Shown in pieces: positions 32,256 through 42,311 of a DNA stretch of 64,000 nt (its first letter is position 1; the number at the start of each line of letters is the position of its first letter). Below the pieces are notes generated by a model, which was given only the letters and a program-made list of their open reading frames with translations, did no database searches and was not told the origin of the DNA. Where the stretch lies: NCBI GenBank assembly GCA_964414425.1, contig CAYPWL010000016.1, positions 3,648 through 67,647 of the forward strand. The letters run 5' to 3'. The position numbers and the translations under genes were made by a program. The DNA comes from GYS-P2D sp964414425. Lineage in GTDB: Bacteria; Bacteroidota; Bacteroidia; Chitinophagales; Saprospiraceae.

Positions 32256-33210
32256 CTTCGGTAGTTTTCTTTATTCGGGCCGAATTTATGTCTTTTTCGA
32301 CGCTTTTATTCCGATCGTATGCTTTAATTATAGCCTTAACAAGTCGGTGCCTTACGACATCATCAGTGGTCAAGAATACTTTAGCAATTCCATCTATGTC
32401 TCCTAAGATATCCAGCCCTTCGACGAGGCCTGACTTCATGCGGCGTGGGAGGTCAATCTGTGATAGATCTCCCGTGATAATACATTTAGCATTCGGTCCC
32501 AAGCGAGTCAAAAACATCTTGAGCTGCATGCTCGTAGTGTTCTGAGCCTCATCTAAGATGATAAATGCATGATCCAAAGTACGTCCCCTCATAAATGCCA
32601 ACGGCGCAACCTCAATGGTTCGATTAGCCATGAACTGCTGGAGCTTCTCACCTGGGATCATATCTTCCAGGGAGTCATAGAGTGGCCTTAGATATGGATC
32701 TACCTTGTCCTTTAGATCTCCTGGTAAAAATCCTAAGCTCTCTCCCGCTTCCACAGCCGGACGAGTTAGGATGATTTTTTTGACAATTCTATTCTTTAGG
32801 GCTCGTACAGCCAGAGCTACTGCAGTATAGGTCTTCCCAGTACCCGCAGGCCCTATAGCAAACAGGATGTCATGGTCTTCGGACAGATCGACCATGCGCT
32901 TTTGATTCCTCGTTCGCGCTTTGATTTTTTTACCACCTGTACCGTGGACGATGACATTTATAGAACTCTTGTTATCATGGATATGATTGGCTGGGTCAAA
33001 GTCAGACAGGATATCTTTGACGACAGTCTCTGATATCTCATCATTTTCCTTGACAATCCTCAATATCGTTTCGAGCTTTTCTTTTGCCTTCTGTGTAGAT
33101 TTCTTATCGCCAGTGATCTTGATTTGATCTCCGCGAGTTACCATCTGTACATCAGGAAATGCATTCTTAATCAAGTTCAGTTTTGAATTATTAGATCCAT
33201 ATATTTCCAA
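32197..33210 (-). CDS. phoH: PhoH-like ATPase
   Basis: A 337-residue or longer PhoH protein. The N-terminal KH-like region (NLIKNAFPDVQMVTRGDQIK) precedes the ATPase with Walker A FAIGPAGTGKTYTAVALAVR, then ILTRPAVEAGESLGFLPGDL and Walker B HAFIILDEAQNTTSMQLKMF. It is thought to act in RNA metabolism. The first usable start is TTG 33208-33210, yet the frame stays open 20 codons further upstream and reads QISLSIAGLDPLEIYGSNN, which resembles the conserved family N-terminus; no ATG, GTG or TTG exists there. The true start may be a rare codon. Confidence 0.93.
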   Translation of the reverse strand: MEIYGSNNSKLNLIKNAFPDVQMVTRGDQIKITGDKKSTQKAKEKLETILRIVKENDEISETVVKDILSDFDPANHIHDNKSSINVIVHGTGGKKIKARTRNQKRMVDLSEDHDILFAIGPAGTGKTYTAVALAVRALKNRIVKKIILTRPAVEAGESLGFLPGDLKDKVDPYLRPLYDSLEDMIPGEKLQQFMANRTIEVAPLAFMRGRTLDHAFIILDEAQNTTSMQLKMFLTRLGPNAKCIITGDLSQIDLPRRMKSGLVEGLDILGDIDGIAKVFLTTDDVVRHRLVKAIIKAYDRNKSVEKDINSARIKKTTEDGHSQDPISGKPEDGSDTP

Positions 33211-33472
33211 TGGATCAAGGCCTGCTATTGAGAGGCTTATTTGGCTGGAGGACTTCTTAGAGCCCTGAGCTTTTGCGTTTTCTATAAGATTGCGTTTTTA
33301 TAACTGATTAACAATGACGTTTTGCAATGTCGTTCGTTCCATTAATTCCATTAAGATAGTATTGTTTAGAGCGGACCTACCCAAAGATTATCAAAATCGT
33401 AAAGACTTATGATTTCTACCACTAAGAATCCCCGACAAATTTGTTTTTCTTTGGTCTAAATTAAACGGCCTA

Positions 33473-34240
33473 ATGGGCTTGATCACACTTATTTCTGATT
33501 TTGGAGCCAAGGACTACTATGTAGCACTGCTCAAAGCTGCCATATTCAAGCAGAACTCAGAAGCTTCTGTGGTCGATATCACTCATGATATCACTAGACA
33601 TGATATCATGGAGGCAGCCTTTTACTTGCAGAGCACTTTTGAACATTTTCCAGAGAATACTATACACGTAGTCTGTGTCAATTCTTTTTATAATGCCAAG
33701 AGTGAGCTCATTATGATTCATCATAAAGGGCACTACTTTATAGGTCCTAATAATGGTTTGTTTTCCTTAGTCTTTAGTGATTTACAAGTTGAAGATATCT
33801 GGCGGATTAGCGATAACCTCAATACACAGAATCAATACGAGATTGTCGGAGCAGCAATAACGATCATCGCATCTAATAGGCATCAAGAGTTATTTGTCCA
33901 GCCTATCGACAATTTTGATCGTAAGATCAGTCTACAGCCGGTGATCACTACCCAGCAGATCAGAGCGACTATCGTGCATATCGATCAGTTTGGTAATGTA
34001 ATCGTCAATCTCGATCAGAGAACCTTCGAAAAGGTACGGGCTAATAGACCTTATGCCATCTATTATAAGAGCAGTGACCCAATTACCAAATTGTCTTCAT
34101 CATATAGCGATTCGATGATTGGCGACGTATGTGCATTTTTTAATACGATCAATCTTTTGGAGATAGCTATCAATATGGGCAATGCTCATCAGCTACTTAA
34201 CCTTAATAAAAACGAAACCATCCAGATTAACTTTGGATGA
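33473..34240 (+). CDS. SAM hydrolase / SAM-hydroxide adenosyltransferase (DUF62)
   Basis: A 255-residue protein of the DUF62 family, related to fluorinase, that cleaves S-adenosylmethionine to adenosine and methionine. Motifs: LITLISDFGAKDYYVALLKA, VVDITHDITRHDIMEAAFYL, GHYFIGPNNGLFSLVF, and in the C-terminal barrel IVHIDQFGNVIVNLDQ. The conserved Asp of SDFG and the PNNG loop are present. The physiological role is unclear. It is followed by aroB with a short gap. Confidence 0.92.
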   Translation: MGLITLISDFGAKDYYVALLKAAIFKQNSEASVVDITHDITRHDIMEAAFYLQSTFEHFPENTIHVVCVNSFYNAKSELIMIHHKGHYFIGPNNGLFSLVFSDLQVEDIWRISDNLNTQNQYEIVGAAITIIASNRHQELFVQPIDNFDRKISLQPVITTQQIRATIVHIDQFGNVIVNLDQRTFEKVRANRPYAIYYKSSDPITKLSSSYSDSMIGDVCAFFNTINLLEIAINMGNAHQLLNLNKNETIQINFG

Positions 34241-34256
34241 TCCGCATACCCTTAAG

Positions 34257-35318
34257 ATGAGAGAAATATCAGTAGCAGACTACAGTATAGTCTATGGAGA
34301 TGCAAATCGTGCGATACAAGGCTATCTCAAGGGCCGAGATTACTCGTCTATTACGGTCATCGTCGACGAAAATACGCGAGAGCATTGCCTCCCAAGACTG
34401 GATTATCTCCAATCGGTCGATCATAACCTCATTGAGATCAACAGTGGCGAAGTACATAAGATCCTACAGACTTGTGAGACTATATGGACTCAGAAGAGTG
34501 AGCTCTATGTCGATCGACATGGCTTGGTCATAAATCTCGGGGGAGGAGTGATTGGCGATATGGGAGGATTTGCGGCATCTTGCTATATGAGAGGGATCGA
34601 TTTCGTCCAGGTTCCTACTACACTACTATCTCAGGTCGATGCCTCCATAGGGGGTAAGCTTGCAGTAGACTTCAGAGGGCTGAAGAACTTGATCGGGCTC
34701 TTCAAAAATCCAAATCAAGTCATCGTTGATCCGCAATTTATCAAAACCTTACCCCGTGAAGAACTGCGCAGCGGATATGCCGAGATGCTCAAGCACGCCC
34801 TCATCAAGAATGCTGATATCTGGGCTCGTCTGCCCAAGAGTGATTGGGATGCGACGGATTGGGATAGTGAGATATATCAATCCATTCTGATCAAAAAGGC
34901 AGTGGTTGAAGCAGACCCTACCGAAAAAGGATTGCGTAAGATTCTCAACTTCGGACACACTATAGGTCATGCCGTAGAATCTATTTCATTCAGTACGCCA
35001 ACCCCACTGCTCCATGGTGAGGCGATAGCAGCAGGTATGATATGTGAGGCCCACATATCACTACAGCGTGGATATATCACAACAGAGCAGTTAGATGAGA
35101 TTACTCAGGGCTTCTTAACCATATATAATGATATCGATCTCGACCTACTCAATAGAGCTGACGAGATCATAACAGTGCTATCAAGTGATAAGAAAAATAG
35201 AGGTGGCAAGTTGCTATTCTCTTTACTTGACCACATTGGGTCAGGCAACTATAATATCGATGTGAGTCATGAGGAGATCAAGGCAAGCTTAGCATATTTA
35301 TTAACTCGCCTGAAATAA
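34257..35318 (+). CDS. aroB: 3-dehydroquinate synthase
   Basis: A 353-residue enzyme for the second shikimate step. Motifs: LVINLGGGVIGDMGGFAASC, GIDFVQVPTTLLSQVDASIGGK (core VQVPTTLLSQVDASIGGK), LPREELRSGYAEMLKHALI, KILNFGHTIGHAVES and LHGEAIAAGMICEA, including the zinc-binding Glu and two His. I place the start at ATG 34257 (MREISVADY) since the longer frame from 34182 runs inside the preceding gene and adds 25 unrelated residues. Confidence 0.96.
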   Translation: MREISVADYSIVYGDANRAIQGYLKGRDYSSITVIVDENTREHCLPRLDYLQSVDHNLIEINSGEVHKILQTCETIWTQKSELYVDRHGLVINLGGGVIGDMGGFAASCYMRGIDFVQVPTTLLSQVDASIGGKLAVDFRGLKNLIGLFKNPNQVIVDPQFIKTLPREELRSGYAEMLKHALIKNADIWARLPKSDWDATDWDSEIYQSILIKKAVVEADPTEKGLRKILNFGHTIGHAVESISFSTPTPLLHGEAIAAGMICEAHISLQRGYITTEQLDEITQGFLTIYNDIDLDLLNRADEIITVLSSDKKNRGGKLLFSLLDHIGSGNYNIDVSHEEIKASLAYLLTRLK

Positions 35319-35348
35319 TAATCTTCGCCCATAATTGTTCCATATAGG

Positions 35349-37820
35349 ATGGCGAAAAAGTCTTTTTTTAGTATCCCCTACAAGTATATTTTTCTTACGC
35401 TCTGGAGTATAGTCATTTTAGGCTTGGTAGTGGTCATGTCACTATTCATCTACGTGGCTAAAACTAAGATGCCTAATACCGATGAACTCGAGAATCCGAC
35501 CTTCGAGCAGGCGACACTCATCTACAGCAGTGATGGAGTAGAGATAGATCGTTATTTCAGCAAGAATCGGGAGTGGATACAGTACGAAGAGCTGTCTCCA
35601 TATCTGATAGATGCCTTGGTAGCTACGGAGGATCACCGATATTTTAGTCATAGTGGGATAGACAGTTACTCCTTGATGCGTGCAGCGATCCTATTGGGTA
35701 GGAGGGGTGGAGCAAGTACGATTACTCAACAATTAGCCAAGCAGTTTTTTACCACTCAGAGGAGCTCTAATCCCGTAAGGCGGATATGGCAAAAGATGAA
35801 AGAATGGGTAATCGCCGTCGAGTTTGAGCGTCGATATACTAAGGAGGAGATCTTAGCCATGTTCTACAACAAGTTTGATTTCTACTATAGTGCAAATGGT
35901 GTTGCGGCGGCTGCACAAGTTTATTTTGGCAAGAATCAAAAAGACCTGACGATCAACGAGGCGGCCATGTTCGTCGGGATGTTTAAAAATCCGTATTACT
36001 ATAACCCTATCAGGTTTCCAGATCGCGCCGATAGCCGTAGGAAGACAGTCTTAGCTCAGATGCGCAAGCGAGAGTATATTACCGAAGAAGAGTATGCAGA
36101 AGCTCGAGCAGAAGAATTGGATGTAAGTAAGTTCAGACGTAAGGAGGTCTACAATGGTCTTGCACCGCACTTTATGTCAGAGCTCAAGAAGCACGTGCGT
36201 AATCTCATGGTTGAGCATAATATCACCAAACCTGGTGGAGAGTCATATGATCTTGACAATGATGGACTGAGGATATATACGACCATCGATAGTCGCTATC
36301 AAAAGCACGCTGAAGCTGCTGCTAAGAAGCACATGACTGCTCTGCAGAGACAGTTTGAAAACACTTGGTCCGGAAGGGATTTGTGGGAGTACACCGAAGA
36401 AGGCCATGAAAACATCAAGAGGCGTAATGGCATCTTAAATGCTCAAGTAGAAAGCTCCGAACGGTATGCAGTGCTCCGTAGGAAGTATCTGGGGGATATC
36501 AGTAATGCGATCAGCAGAGATATCGAAAATGTCAGATTGTGGAATGCAGACATCATCAGAATGTACCGAGCGGAGCAAGATAAAAATTATCTCTCTGATC
36601 TTATCGATCGCAAATCTATCAGTAGGAAGCAACGAGATGTGTATCAAGAGATCATGAGCTCAGAGCATTGGCCTGTCCTAAAGCGCTCCTGGGTATACTT
36701 AGGCAAAGCAACTAAAAAGGCGTTCAACACTAAGGAAAAGCTGACCATTCCGACTTATAATGGTGCCGTCCAAAAGGTCATGACACCTATGGATAGCATT
36801 AAGCATATGCTCAATCATCTTCAGATCGGATCCGTGGCTATGGATCCAAAGACAGGGTATGTCAAGTCATGGGTCGGTGGAGTAGACTATACCCATTGGA
36901 AGTACGATCATGTCAACGCTAATCGTCAGGCAGGATCAACATTTAAGCCATTTCTATATACTACGGCGGTTATGAATGGGTACTCCCCATGCTATCCCGT
37001 AGAAGATATACAGTATACTATCCCAGCCAATGAGAGAAATTTTAATCTTGACAAAAGTTGGTCTCCTAAAAACGCAAGAGGTACGTTTTCTAATGAACGG
37101 GTAACCCTGAAGGAGGCGCTCAAGAAGTCACTCAATTCTGTATCAACGTGGTTGGTTCGGGAGATAGGATCTGTGGATGGAATCATACAACTGGCAGAAA
37201 ATATGGGAATAGGCGCGGGCAAGATTCCGAGATATCCATCTATAATATTGGGTACACCCAATGTTTCTGTGTTAGAGATGACTGCGGCGTATAGCACCTA
37301 TGCTAACAATGGTATTAGTGTGAAGCCGATTTTTATTGAGAGGATTACAGACCGCCATGGCGTCCAGATCTATAGCAGCGAGGTGTCGTCTCGTCGATCA
37401 ATCCCGGAGGACTACAACTATGTCATGGTGGAGATGCTCAAGCACGCTGTAGGAGCGGTCTCATGGAAGCTAAAATCTGATTTCGGTGGTAAGACCGGTA
37501 CGACTAATGATCATGTCGATGCCTGGTTTATGGGGATTACTCCTAATCTCGTAACCGGCACCTGGGTAGGTGGTGAGTACCCATGGATACGATTTACCGA
37601 TTTCAATTATGGCCAGGGGTCTTATATGGCACGACCCTATTTTCTCGATTTTATGAGTCGAGTAGAGTCTGATAAGGACATCGGTTTAATTACGGAGGCT
37701 GTGTTTAATTATCCGGACAATATTGATATAGAGTTGGACTGTTCTAAGTATGCCGCACTGTTAAATCCTGAACCCGACGAAAACTCTACCGAAGAGTTCG
37801 ATGACCAACCAGATTATTAA
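35349..37820 (+). CDS. Class A penicillin-binding protein (PBP1A-like), first of a tandem pair
   Basis: An 823-residue bifunctional peptidoglycan synthase with one N-terminal membrane anchor (about 13-36). The glycosyltransferase (GT51) motifs are LVATEDHRYFSHSGIDSYSL and GASTITQQLAKQFFTT. Between about residues 330 and 470 lies a long charged helical insert. The transpeptidase domain has SxxK in AGSTFKPFLYTTA, SLNSVSTW (SxN) and GGKTGTTNDHVDAWFMG (KTG). It faces the periplasm. The next gene is a paralogue with the same plan. Confidence 0.95.
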   Translation: MAKKSFFSIPYKYIFLTLWSIVILGLVVVMSLFIYVAKTKMPNTDELENPTFEQATLIYSSDGVEIDRYFSKNREWIQYEELSPYLIDALVATEDHRYFSHSGIDSYSLMRAAILLGRRGGASTITQQLAKQFFTTQRSSNPVRRIWQKMKEWVIAVEFERRYTKEEILAMFYNKFDFYYSANGVAAAAQVYFGKNQKDLTINEAAMFVGMFKNPYYYNPIRFPDRADSRRKTVLAQMRKREYITEEEYAEARAEELDVSKFRRKEVYNGLAPHFMSELKKHVRNLMVEHNITKPGGESYDLDNDGLRIYTTIDSRYQKHAEAAAKKHMTALQRQFENTWSGRDLWEYTEEGHENIKRRNGILNAQVESSERYAVLRRKYLGDISNAISRDIENVRLWNADIIRMYRAEQDKNYLSDLIDRKSISRKQRDVYQEIMSSEHWPVLKRSWVYLGKATKKAFNTKEKLTIPTYNGAVQKVMTPMDSIKHMLNHLQIGSVAMDPKTGYVKSWVGGVDYTHWKYDHVNANRQAGSTFKPFLYTTAVMNGYSPCYPVEDIQYTIPANERNFNLDKSWSPKNARGTFSNERVTLKEALKKSLNSVSTWLVREIGSVDGIIQLAENMGIGAGKIPRYPSIILGTPNVSVLEMTAAYSTYANNGISVKPIFIERITDRHGVQIYSSEVSSRRSIPEDYNYVMVEMLKHAVGAVSWKLKSDFGGKTGTTNDHVDAWFMGITPNLVTGTWVGGEYPWIRFTDFNYGQGSYMARPYFLDFMSRVESDKDIGLITEAVFNYPDNIDIELDCSKYAALLNPEPDENSTEEFDDQPDY

Positions 37821-37891
37821 TCTTATGGTGCTCTAAGTAGCGTTTTCAATTACCTTATCTATCTTAGATTCTTAGAGCTGAGAATAACCTA

Positions 37892-40492
37892 ATGACTAAG
37901 ATTACACAGTCAATTGCTAATTTTTGGAATAGCGACAAAAAAAGATCATCACTCAAGTGGCTTTCACGCATACTTTGGGCTGGGACAATCATAGGCTTGC
38001 TTGCAGGGGTAATCATTATCACCACGGTGGCATATGGCGATCTCCCAGGGTTCGAAGACTTAGAAAATCCAAAATATGATTTGGCTTCAGGGATATACGA
38101 CATCAATGGCGAGGAGTTTGGCAAGTATTTCATAGAGAATCGGCAGTTTATTGATTACGACGAGCTATCGCCGCATGTCCGAGCGGCACTCTTTAGTGTT
38201 GAGGATGTCAGATTCTTTGATCATGCGGGTATCGACTTCAGAGCACTGGTACGAGTCGCGGTCAAAAGCGTACTCCTAAGACAGAGTAGTGCAGGAGGAG
38301 GAAGTACCATCTCTCAACAATTAGCTAAGCTATTATTTGATAGAGAGTCGTTGAGCGGCAAGTCCAAGATGTCCCGCGCAGTAGCGATTGCATCCATAAA
38401 ATTTAAAGAGTGGATCACGGCGGTAAAACTCGAAAAAAGCTATACCAAGGAAGAGATCGTGGCCATGTATCTCAATAAGTTTGAGTTTATCAATGGCGCA
38501 CATGGTATCAAGTCTGCCGCCGAGATATATTTTGGCAAGGACCAGAGAGATCTTAAGATTGATGAAGCAGCAACCCTAGTGGGTATGCTTAAGAATCCCG
38601 CTCGCTTCAATCCAGTGAGATTTGCAGAGCGCACTAAGGGTCGTAGAGATGTAGTATTAGGTCTGCTCTCCAATCGCGGTTTAATATCGGAGGCTAAGCG
38701 AGATAGCCTGGTAGCTCAACCGATCGACATGTCAGGATTTAAGCGTGCTAATCAGAGTGAGGGCATTGCCCCATACTTCCGAAGTGAACTGACTAAATGG
38801 CTCAAAGCATTGTTGCTCAAAGATGAATATCACAAGCCTGAAGGTGGCAAATACGACGTCTATCGTGATGGACTTAGGATATATACGACCATCGATGTCC
38901 GATATCAGAAGTTGGCAGAGGAGGCCTTGTGGGATCATTTAGCCGTACTGCAAAAGCGATATTGGAGAGCATGGGATCGAAAGAATCCACTCACTTATGA
39001 GGCAGATGAGATTAAGCAGAAACTCATCATGGAATCTGTTGATCGGAGAGTAAGAGATACGGAGATCTATAAGAGTTTATACAAGAAATATTTCAACGAT
39101 ATAGCTACCAAGGCTCAGGATGAATTTGATCTCGATATCAAGGAGCCTACGATACGCCGATTGATGAATGATATAGCTTATCTGGACGAGATTCCACGTG
39201 AAGTGAGAGATAAATATCGCAAGGTGGTGACTTCAGATGCTGCTAAGGCACAGTGGTCTGCATTTCAAGCAGCGCTGAAAAAAGCCATGAAAGAAAAAGT
39301 TGAGTCAGATGTCTTTGCATATAATGAAGCTGGCTATGAGACTAAGACGATGACACGGATGGATAGCCTCCTATATCATCTCAGACATCTCCAAGGGGGG
39401 CTACTCTCTGTAGATCCTAAAAATGGACATATAAAGGCTTGGGTTGGAGGAGCGGACCATAGATATTTTAAATTTGACCACGTTACCACCCGCAGGCAAG
39501 TCGGCTCGACTATCAAGCCATTTGTATATGCTACGGCAATAGGTGTACAAGGGATCTCGCCATGTCAGGAGTTCAGCGATAGTCAATATACTATAGCGCC
39601 TGGAGACGCCGGCTTCCAGGTGGATGCTGAGTGGTCACCGTCCAATGCTAATGGACTGTTCACCGAGAACATGTACAACCTCTATCAGGGTCTACTTTAC
39701 TCTAAGAACTCTATCACCATACGGATAGTCAAAGAGATGGGTACGATAGAACTGGTCAGAGACCTATTAGACAATGTAGGAATAGACAAAAACGAACGAC
39801 TCCCGGGTGGTCGACTTATGGTACCAAGAGTGCCATCTATCGCCCTTGGGTCTGTCGATCTATCACTTATGCAGATGACGGGCGGGTATACCACATTTGC
39901 CAATAATGGCATCTATACGGAGCCAGTCTTTATAGATCGTATCGAGGATAAAAATGGGAAGGTTATCTATCGCAGCTCCAAGTTTCAGCGTAGAGCCCTG
40001 AATCCCACTTATAATGCTGTGATGGTAGACATGCTGCAGAATAATACAGGTGGCGGCTTTGGATTAGGCTTGAAGAGTCCCAATGGTGGCAAGACAGGTA
40101 CAACTAATGATTATGCTGATGGCTGGTTTATGGGTATCACGCCTAACCTTGTGACAGGAGTGTGGGTCGGAGGAGATGAGAAATGGGTTAGATTTTACAC
40201 CTTGGACAATGGGCAGGGATTTGTCATGGCAAGGCCAGTCTATCAGAACTATCTTAAGAAGATTGAGGCTTCAGAAGAAATAGGTTTTGACGTCAATGCC
40301 GCATTTGCCCAACCGCCTGCGGGAATAGAGGATATCATAGACTGTTCGCGCTATAAGCAGAAAGAGCCAGAAATAGAACAGGAGGAGCGCTTACAGCAAA
40401 AAATTGATCTCGAGGTTTTCGATGATGAGTTCGGAGATATGTTCGACGAAGAATTTGAAACCGAGCCAGTTGATACAAGTGGAGACTTTTAA
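37892..40492 (+). CDS. Class A penicillin-binding protein, second of a tandem pair
   Basis: An 866-residue paralogue of the previous gene. An N-terminal anchor (about 30-52) is followed by GT51 motifs LFSVEDVRFFDHAGIDFRAL and GGSTISQQLAKLLFDRE. A helical insert (about 340-490) follows, then transpeptidase motifs VGSTIKPFVYATA, SKNSITIRIV and GGKTGTTNDYADGWFMG. The acidic C-terminal tail is rich in Glu and Asp. All catalytic residues of both activities are present, so neither copy is degenerate. Spacing is 71 bases. A division of labour, for example between growth and stress, is inference. Confidence 0.95.
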   Translation: MTKITQSIANFWNSDKKRSSLKWLSRILWAGTIIGLLAGVIIITTVAYGDLPGFEDLENPKYDLASGIYDINGEEFGKYFIENRQFIDYDELSPHVRAALFSVEDVRFFDHAGIDFRALVRVAVKSVLLRQSSAGGGSTISQQLAKLLFDRESLSGKSKMSRAVAIASIKFKEWITAVKLEKSYTKEEIVAMYLNKFEFINGAHGIKSAAEIYFGKDQRDLKIDEAATLVGMLKNPARFNPVRFAERTKGRRDVVLGLLSNRGLISEAKRDSLVAQPIDMSGFKRANQSEGIAPYFRSELTKWLKALLLKDEYHKPEGGKYDVYRDGLRIYTTIDVRYQKLAEEALWDHLAVLQKRYWRAWDRKNPLTYEADEIKQKLIMESVDRRVRDTEIYKSLYKKYFNDIATKAQDEFDLDIKEPTIRRLMNDIAYLDEIPREVRDKYRKVVTSDAAKAQWSAFQAALKKAMKEKVESDVFAYNEAGYETKTMTRMDSLLYHLRHLQGGLLSVDPKNGHIKAWVGGADHRYFKFDHVTTRRQVGSTIKPFVYATAIGVQGISPCQEFSDSQYTIAPGDAGFQVDAEWSPSNANGLFTENMYNLYQGLLYSKNSITIRIVKEMGTIELVRDLLDNVGIDKNERLPGGRLMVPRVPSIALGSVDLSLMQMTGGYTTFANNGIYTEPVFIDRIEDKNGKVIYRSSKFQRRALNPTYNAVMVDMLQNNTGGGFGLGLKSPNGGKTGTTNDYADGWFMGITPNLVTGVWVGGDEKWVRFYTLDNGQGFVMARPVYQNYLKKIEASEEIGFDVNAAFAQPPAGIEDIIDCSRYKQKEPEIEQEERLQQKIDLEVFDDEFGDMFDEEFETEPVDTSGDF

Positions 40493-40568
40493 CTCATATA
40501 GGTCTGTTCTTTAATATATTGCGACAATATTTATAGGAATTTGTTGTTTTCATTTAGGTGATTCGCCT

Positions 40569-42245
40569 ATGAGATTGTGTCGCATTCTAATTATTTTACT
40601 CTTTGCATTATTGGCTTCAAGTGTGACAGCACAGGAGAGCTACCGCATTCGTTTAGCGATATCTGATATAGACACTACAGCAAGAACAGCCTGCTATGAT
40701 CTCCAATTTGCCAATGGCAGCAATATTGAGTGGTCCTTGAGTAATGCCAACGTTTTTCTGTTTTATGATTTTTCTCGAGCATGCTTGCTGCCTGAACAAT
40801 CCAGTTTGCTCTTAGATGATGTAATCTTCGACCTCAACGATTTAGTTCGTACCAGTGATACGACCTCAGTACCAGGATTTCCATTGCCTTATGGTGCAAC
40901 ATTGGGATCTACCAGAGTAGGGTTCTCGACCAGTGAGCAAGGCGTGTTACTAGACACCTTAGGTACCTGGCTCAGTACGGTTGAGTTGTGTTTCGCACTT
41001 AAGTTTGACGATATCACGGATGCATCGACCTGTTTTATCACCGATTTTATGAATGATGAAACACAGGCATTACTGCCGGTAACTGATATTGTGCAGAGAT
41101 CGGACCCCCAGCTACTTTTTGTGGATATACCTCGTGATACAGCGATTAATATAAGACCTGATGGTACACGGACGTCTTGTTTCATCTTAGAAGAGAATAC
41201 TGTCGAGATGTGCACAGATGGCATCGACAATGACGAGGATGGCTTAGTAGACTGCGATGATATTTCCTCTTGTACTCCCGAAATGCCCAGTTTCAATATT
41301 AATTCGCCAGGAGGATGCGATGAGAGGCCGTCATTAATTAGAATAAATGGTGTAAACGGAAATGCCAGCTATAGCTTAGATGGGATTACGTTTCAAGAGG
41401 ATAGCATTTTTACGGATTTGCCGGCTGGAGACTATGAGATTTTTGTGCGTAAAAATGATGTCTCTGAGTGCATGATTATGACCTTTGTTATGTTAGAGCA
41501 GGAGGAGTGTCGAGAGAACGATGATACCCTATGTGCTGATGGCATAGATAATGATGATGACGGTTTAGTAGATTGCGATGATCCAGATTGTATCCCAAGG
41601 ATCGCTGATGTGGATATCGTAAATGCTACTGATTGTCCAGATTTATCTGACGGTGCAATCTCACTGATTAATGATCTTGAAGGGGATTTCTCAATAAGTA
41701 TAGATAGTGGAGCTACTTATACAGTTGGCACTGGTGTTATGGATCTCGCGATAGGACGCTACAATGTCTTCATTCAAAATAATACGACTGGCTGTATTGC
41801 AGAACATGATCAGAACCCTGTTATTATAGCAAGTAACGTTACTTGCCCTGTGGAAATGGGTTTTTGTAGTGATGGAATAGACAATGATGGAGACGGCCTC
41901 ATAGATTGTCTGGATCCAGAGTGCTTGGGGGAGCTGGCATGTGGTGATTTCCCTATCTATTATATTCCTAATTCGATCAACCCATTCTCGACACAGGGTA
42001 ACGATGTATTTGGGGTGTTTAGCAATGATGATGCTCCTATTGTGATTAACGAGCTGGATGTATTTGATCGATGGGGTAATCAAGTTTATTCATTATCACA
42101 GACACCTGTTCAAGCTATCGAGATGTTTTGGGATGGCACGTTTCAAAATGAAGTAGTATCTCCCGGTATATATCTTTATCGAGCTGTATTGTCCGCTGGG
42201 CCACTACAAGACGAGGCACTAGGTAATGTGTCCGTCATTTACTAG
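40569..42245 (+). CDS. Secreted T9SS cargo with type B (CHU_C) sorting domain
   Basis: A 558-residue exported protein with a signal peptide (MRLCRILIILLFALLASSVTAQ). Three copies of a Cys-, Asp- and Gly-rich calcium-binding-like repeat follow: EMCTDGIDNDEDGLVDCDDI, CADGIDNDDDGLVDCDDPDC and CSDGIDNDGDGLIDCLDPEC. They are separated by SprB-like beta segments. The C-terminal ~95 residues are a gliding-motility-associated sorting domain (IPNSINPFSTQGNDVFGVF, then VFDRWGNQVYS, FWDGTFQNEVVSPGIYLYRA). The substrate or ligand is unknown; a surface adhesin is likely. Confidence 0.87.
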   Translation: MRLCRILIILLFALLASSVTAQESYRIRLAISDIDTTARTACYDLQFANGSNIEWSLSNANVFLFYDFSRACLLPEQSSLLLDDVIFDLNDLVRTSDTTSVPGFPLPYGATLGSTRVGFSTSEQGVLLDTLGTWLSTVELCFALKFDDITDASTCFITDFMNDETQALLPVTDIVQRSDPQLLFVDIPRDTAINIRPDGTRTSCFILEENTVEMCTDGIDNDEDGLVDCDDISSCTPEMPSFNINSPGGCDERPSLIRINGVNGNASYSLDGITFQEDSIFTDLPAGDYEIFVRKNDVSECMIMTFVMLEQEECRENDDTLCADGIDNDDDGLVDCDDPDCIPRIADVDIVNATDCPDLSDGAISLINDLEGDFSISIDSGATYTVGTGVMDLAIGRYNVFIQNNTTGCIAEHDQNPVIIASNVTCPVEMGFCSDGIDNDGDGLIDCLDPECLGELACGDFPIYYIPNSINPFSTQGNDVFGVFSNDDAPIVINELDVFDRWGNQVYSLSQTPVQAIEMFWDGTFQNEVVSPGIYLYRAVLSAGPLQDEALGNVSVIY

Positions 42246-42311
42246 CTGCTTCAGTAGCAGGGCTGGAATTAAAGGCCCTAAATGATTAACTTACTTAACT
42301 GAATTGAAAAC

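Noticed and set aside
34182..34256. Extended start of aroB
   Set aside because: The extra 25 residues are encoded inside the preceding gene and do not resemble the AroB N-terminus.
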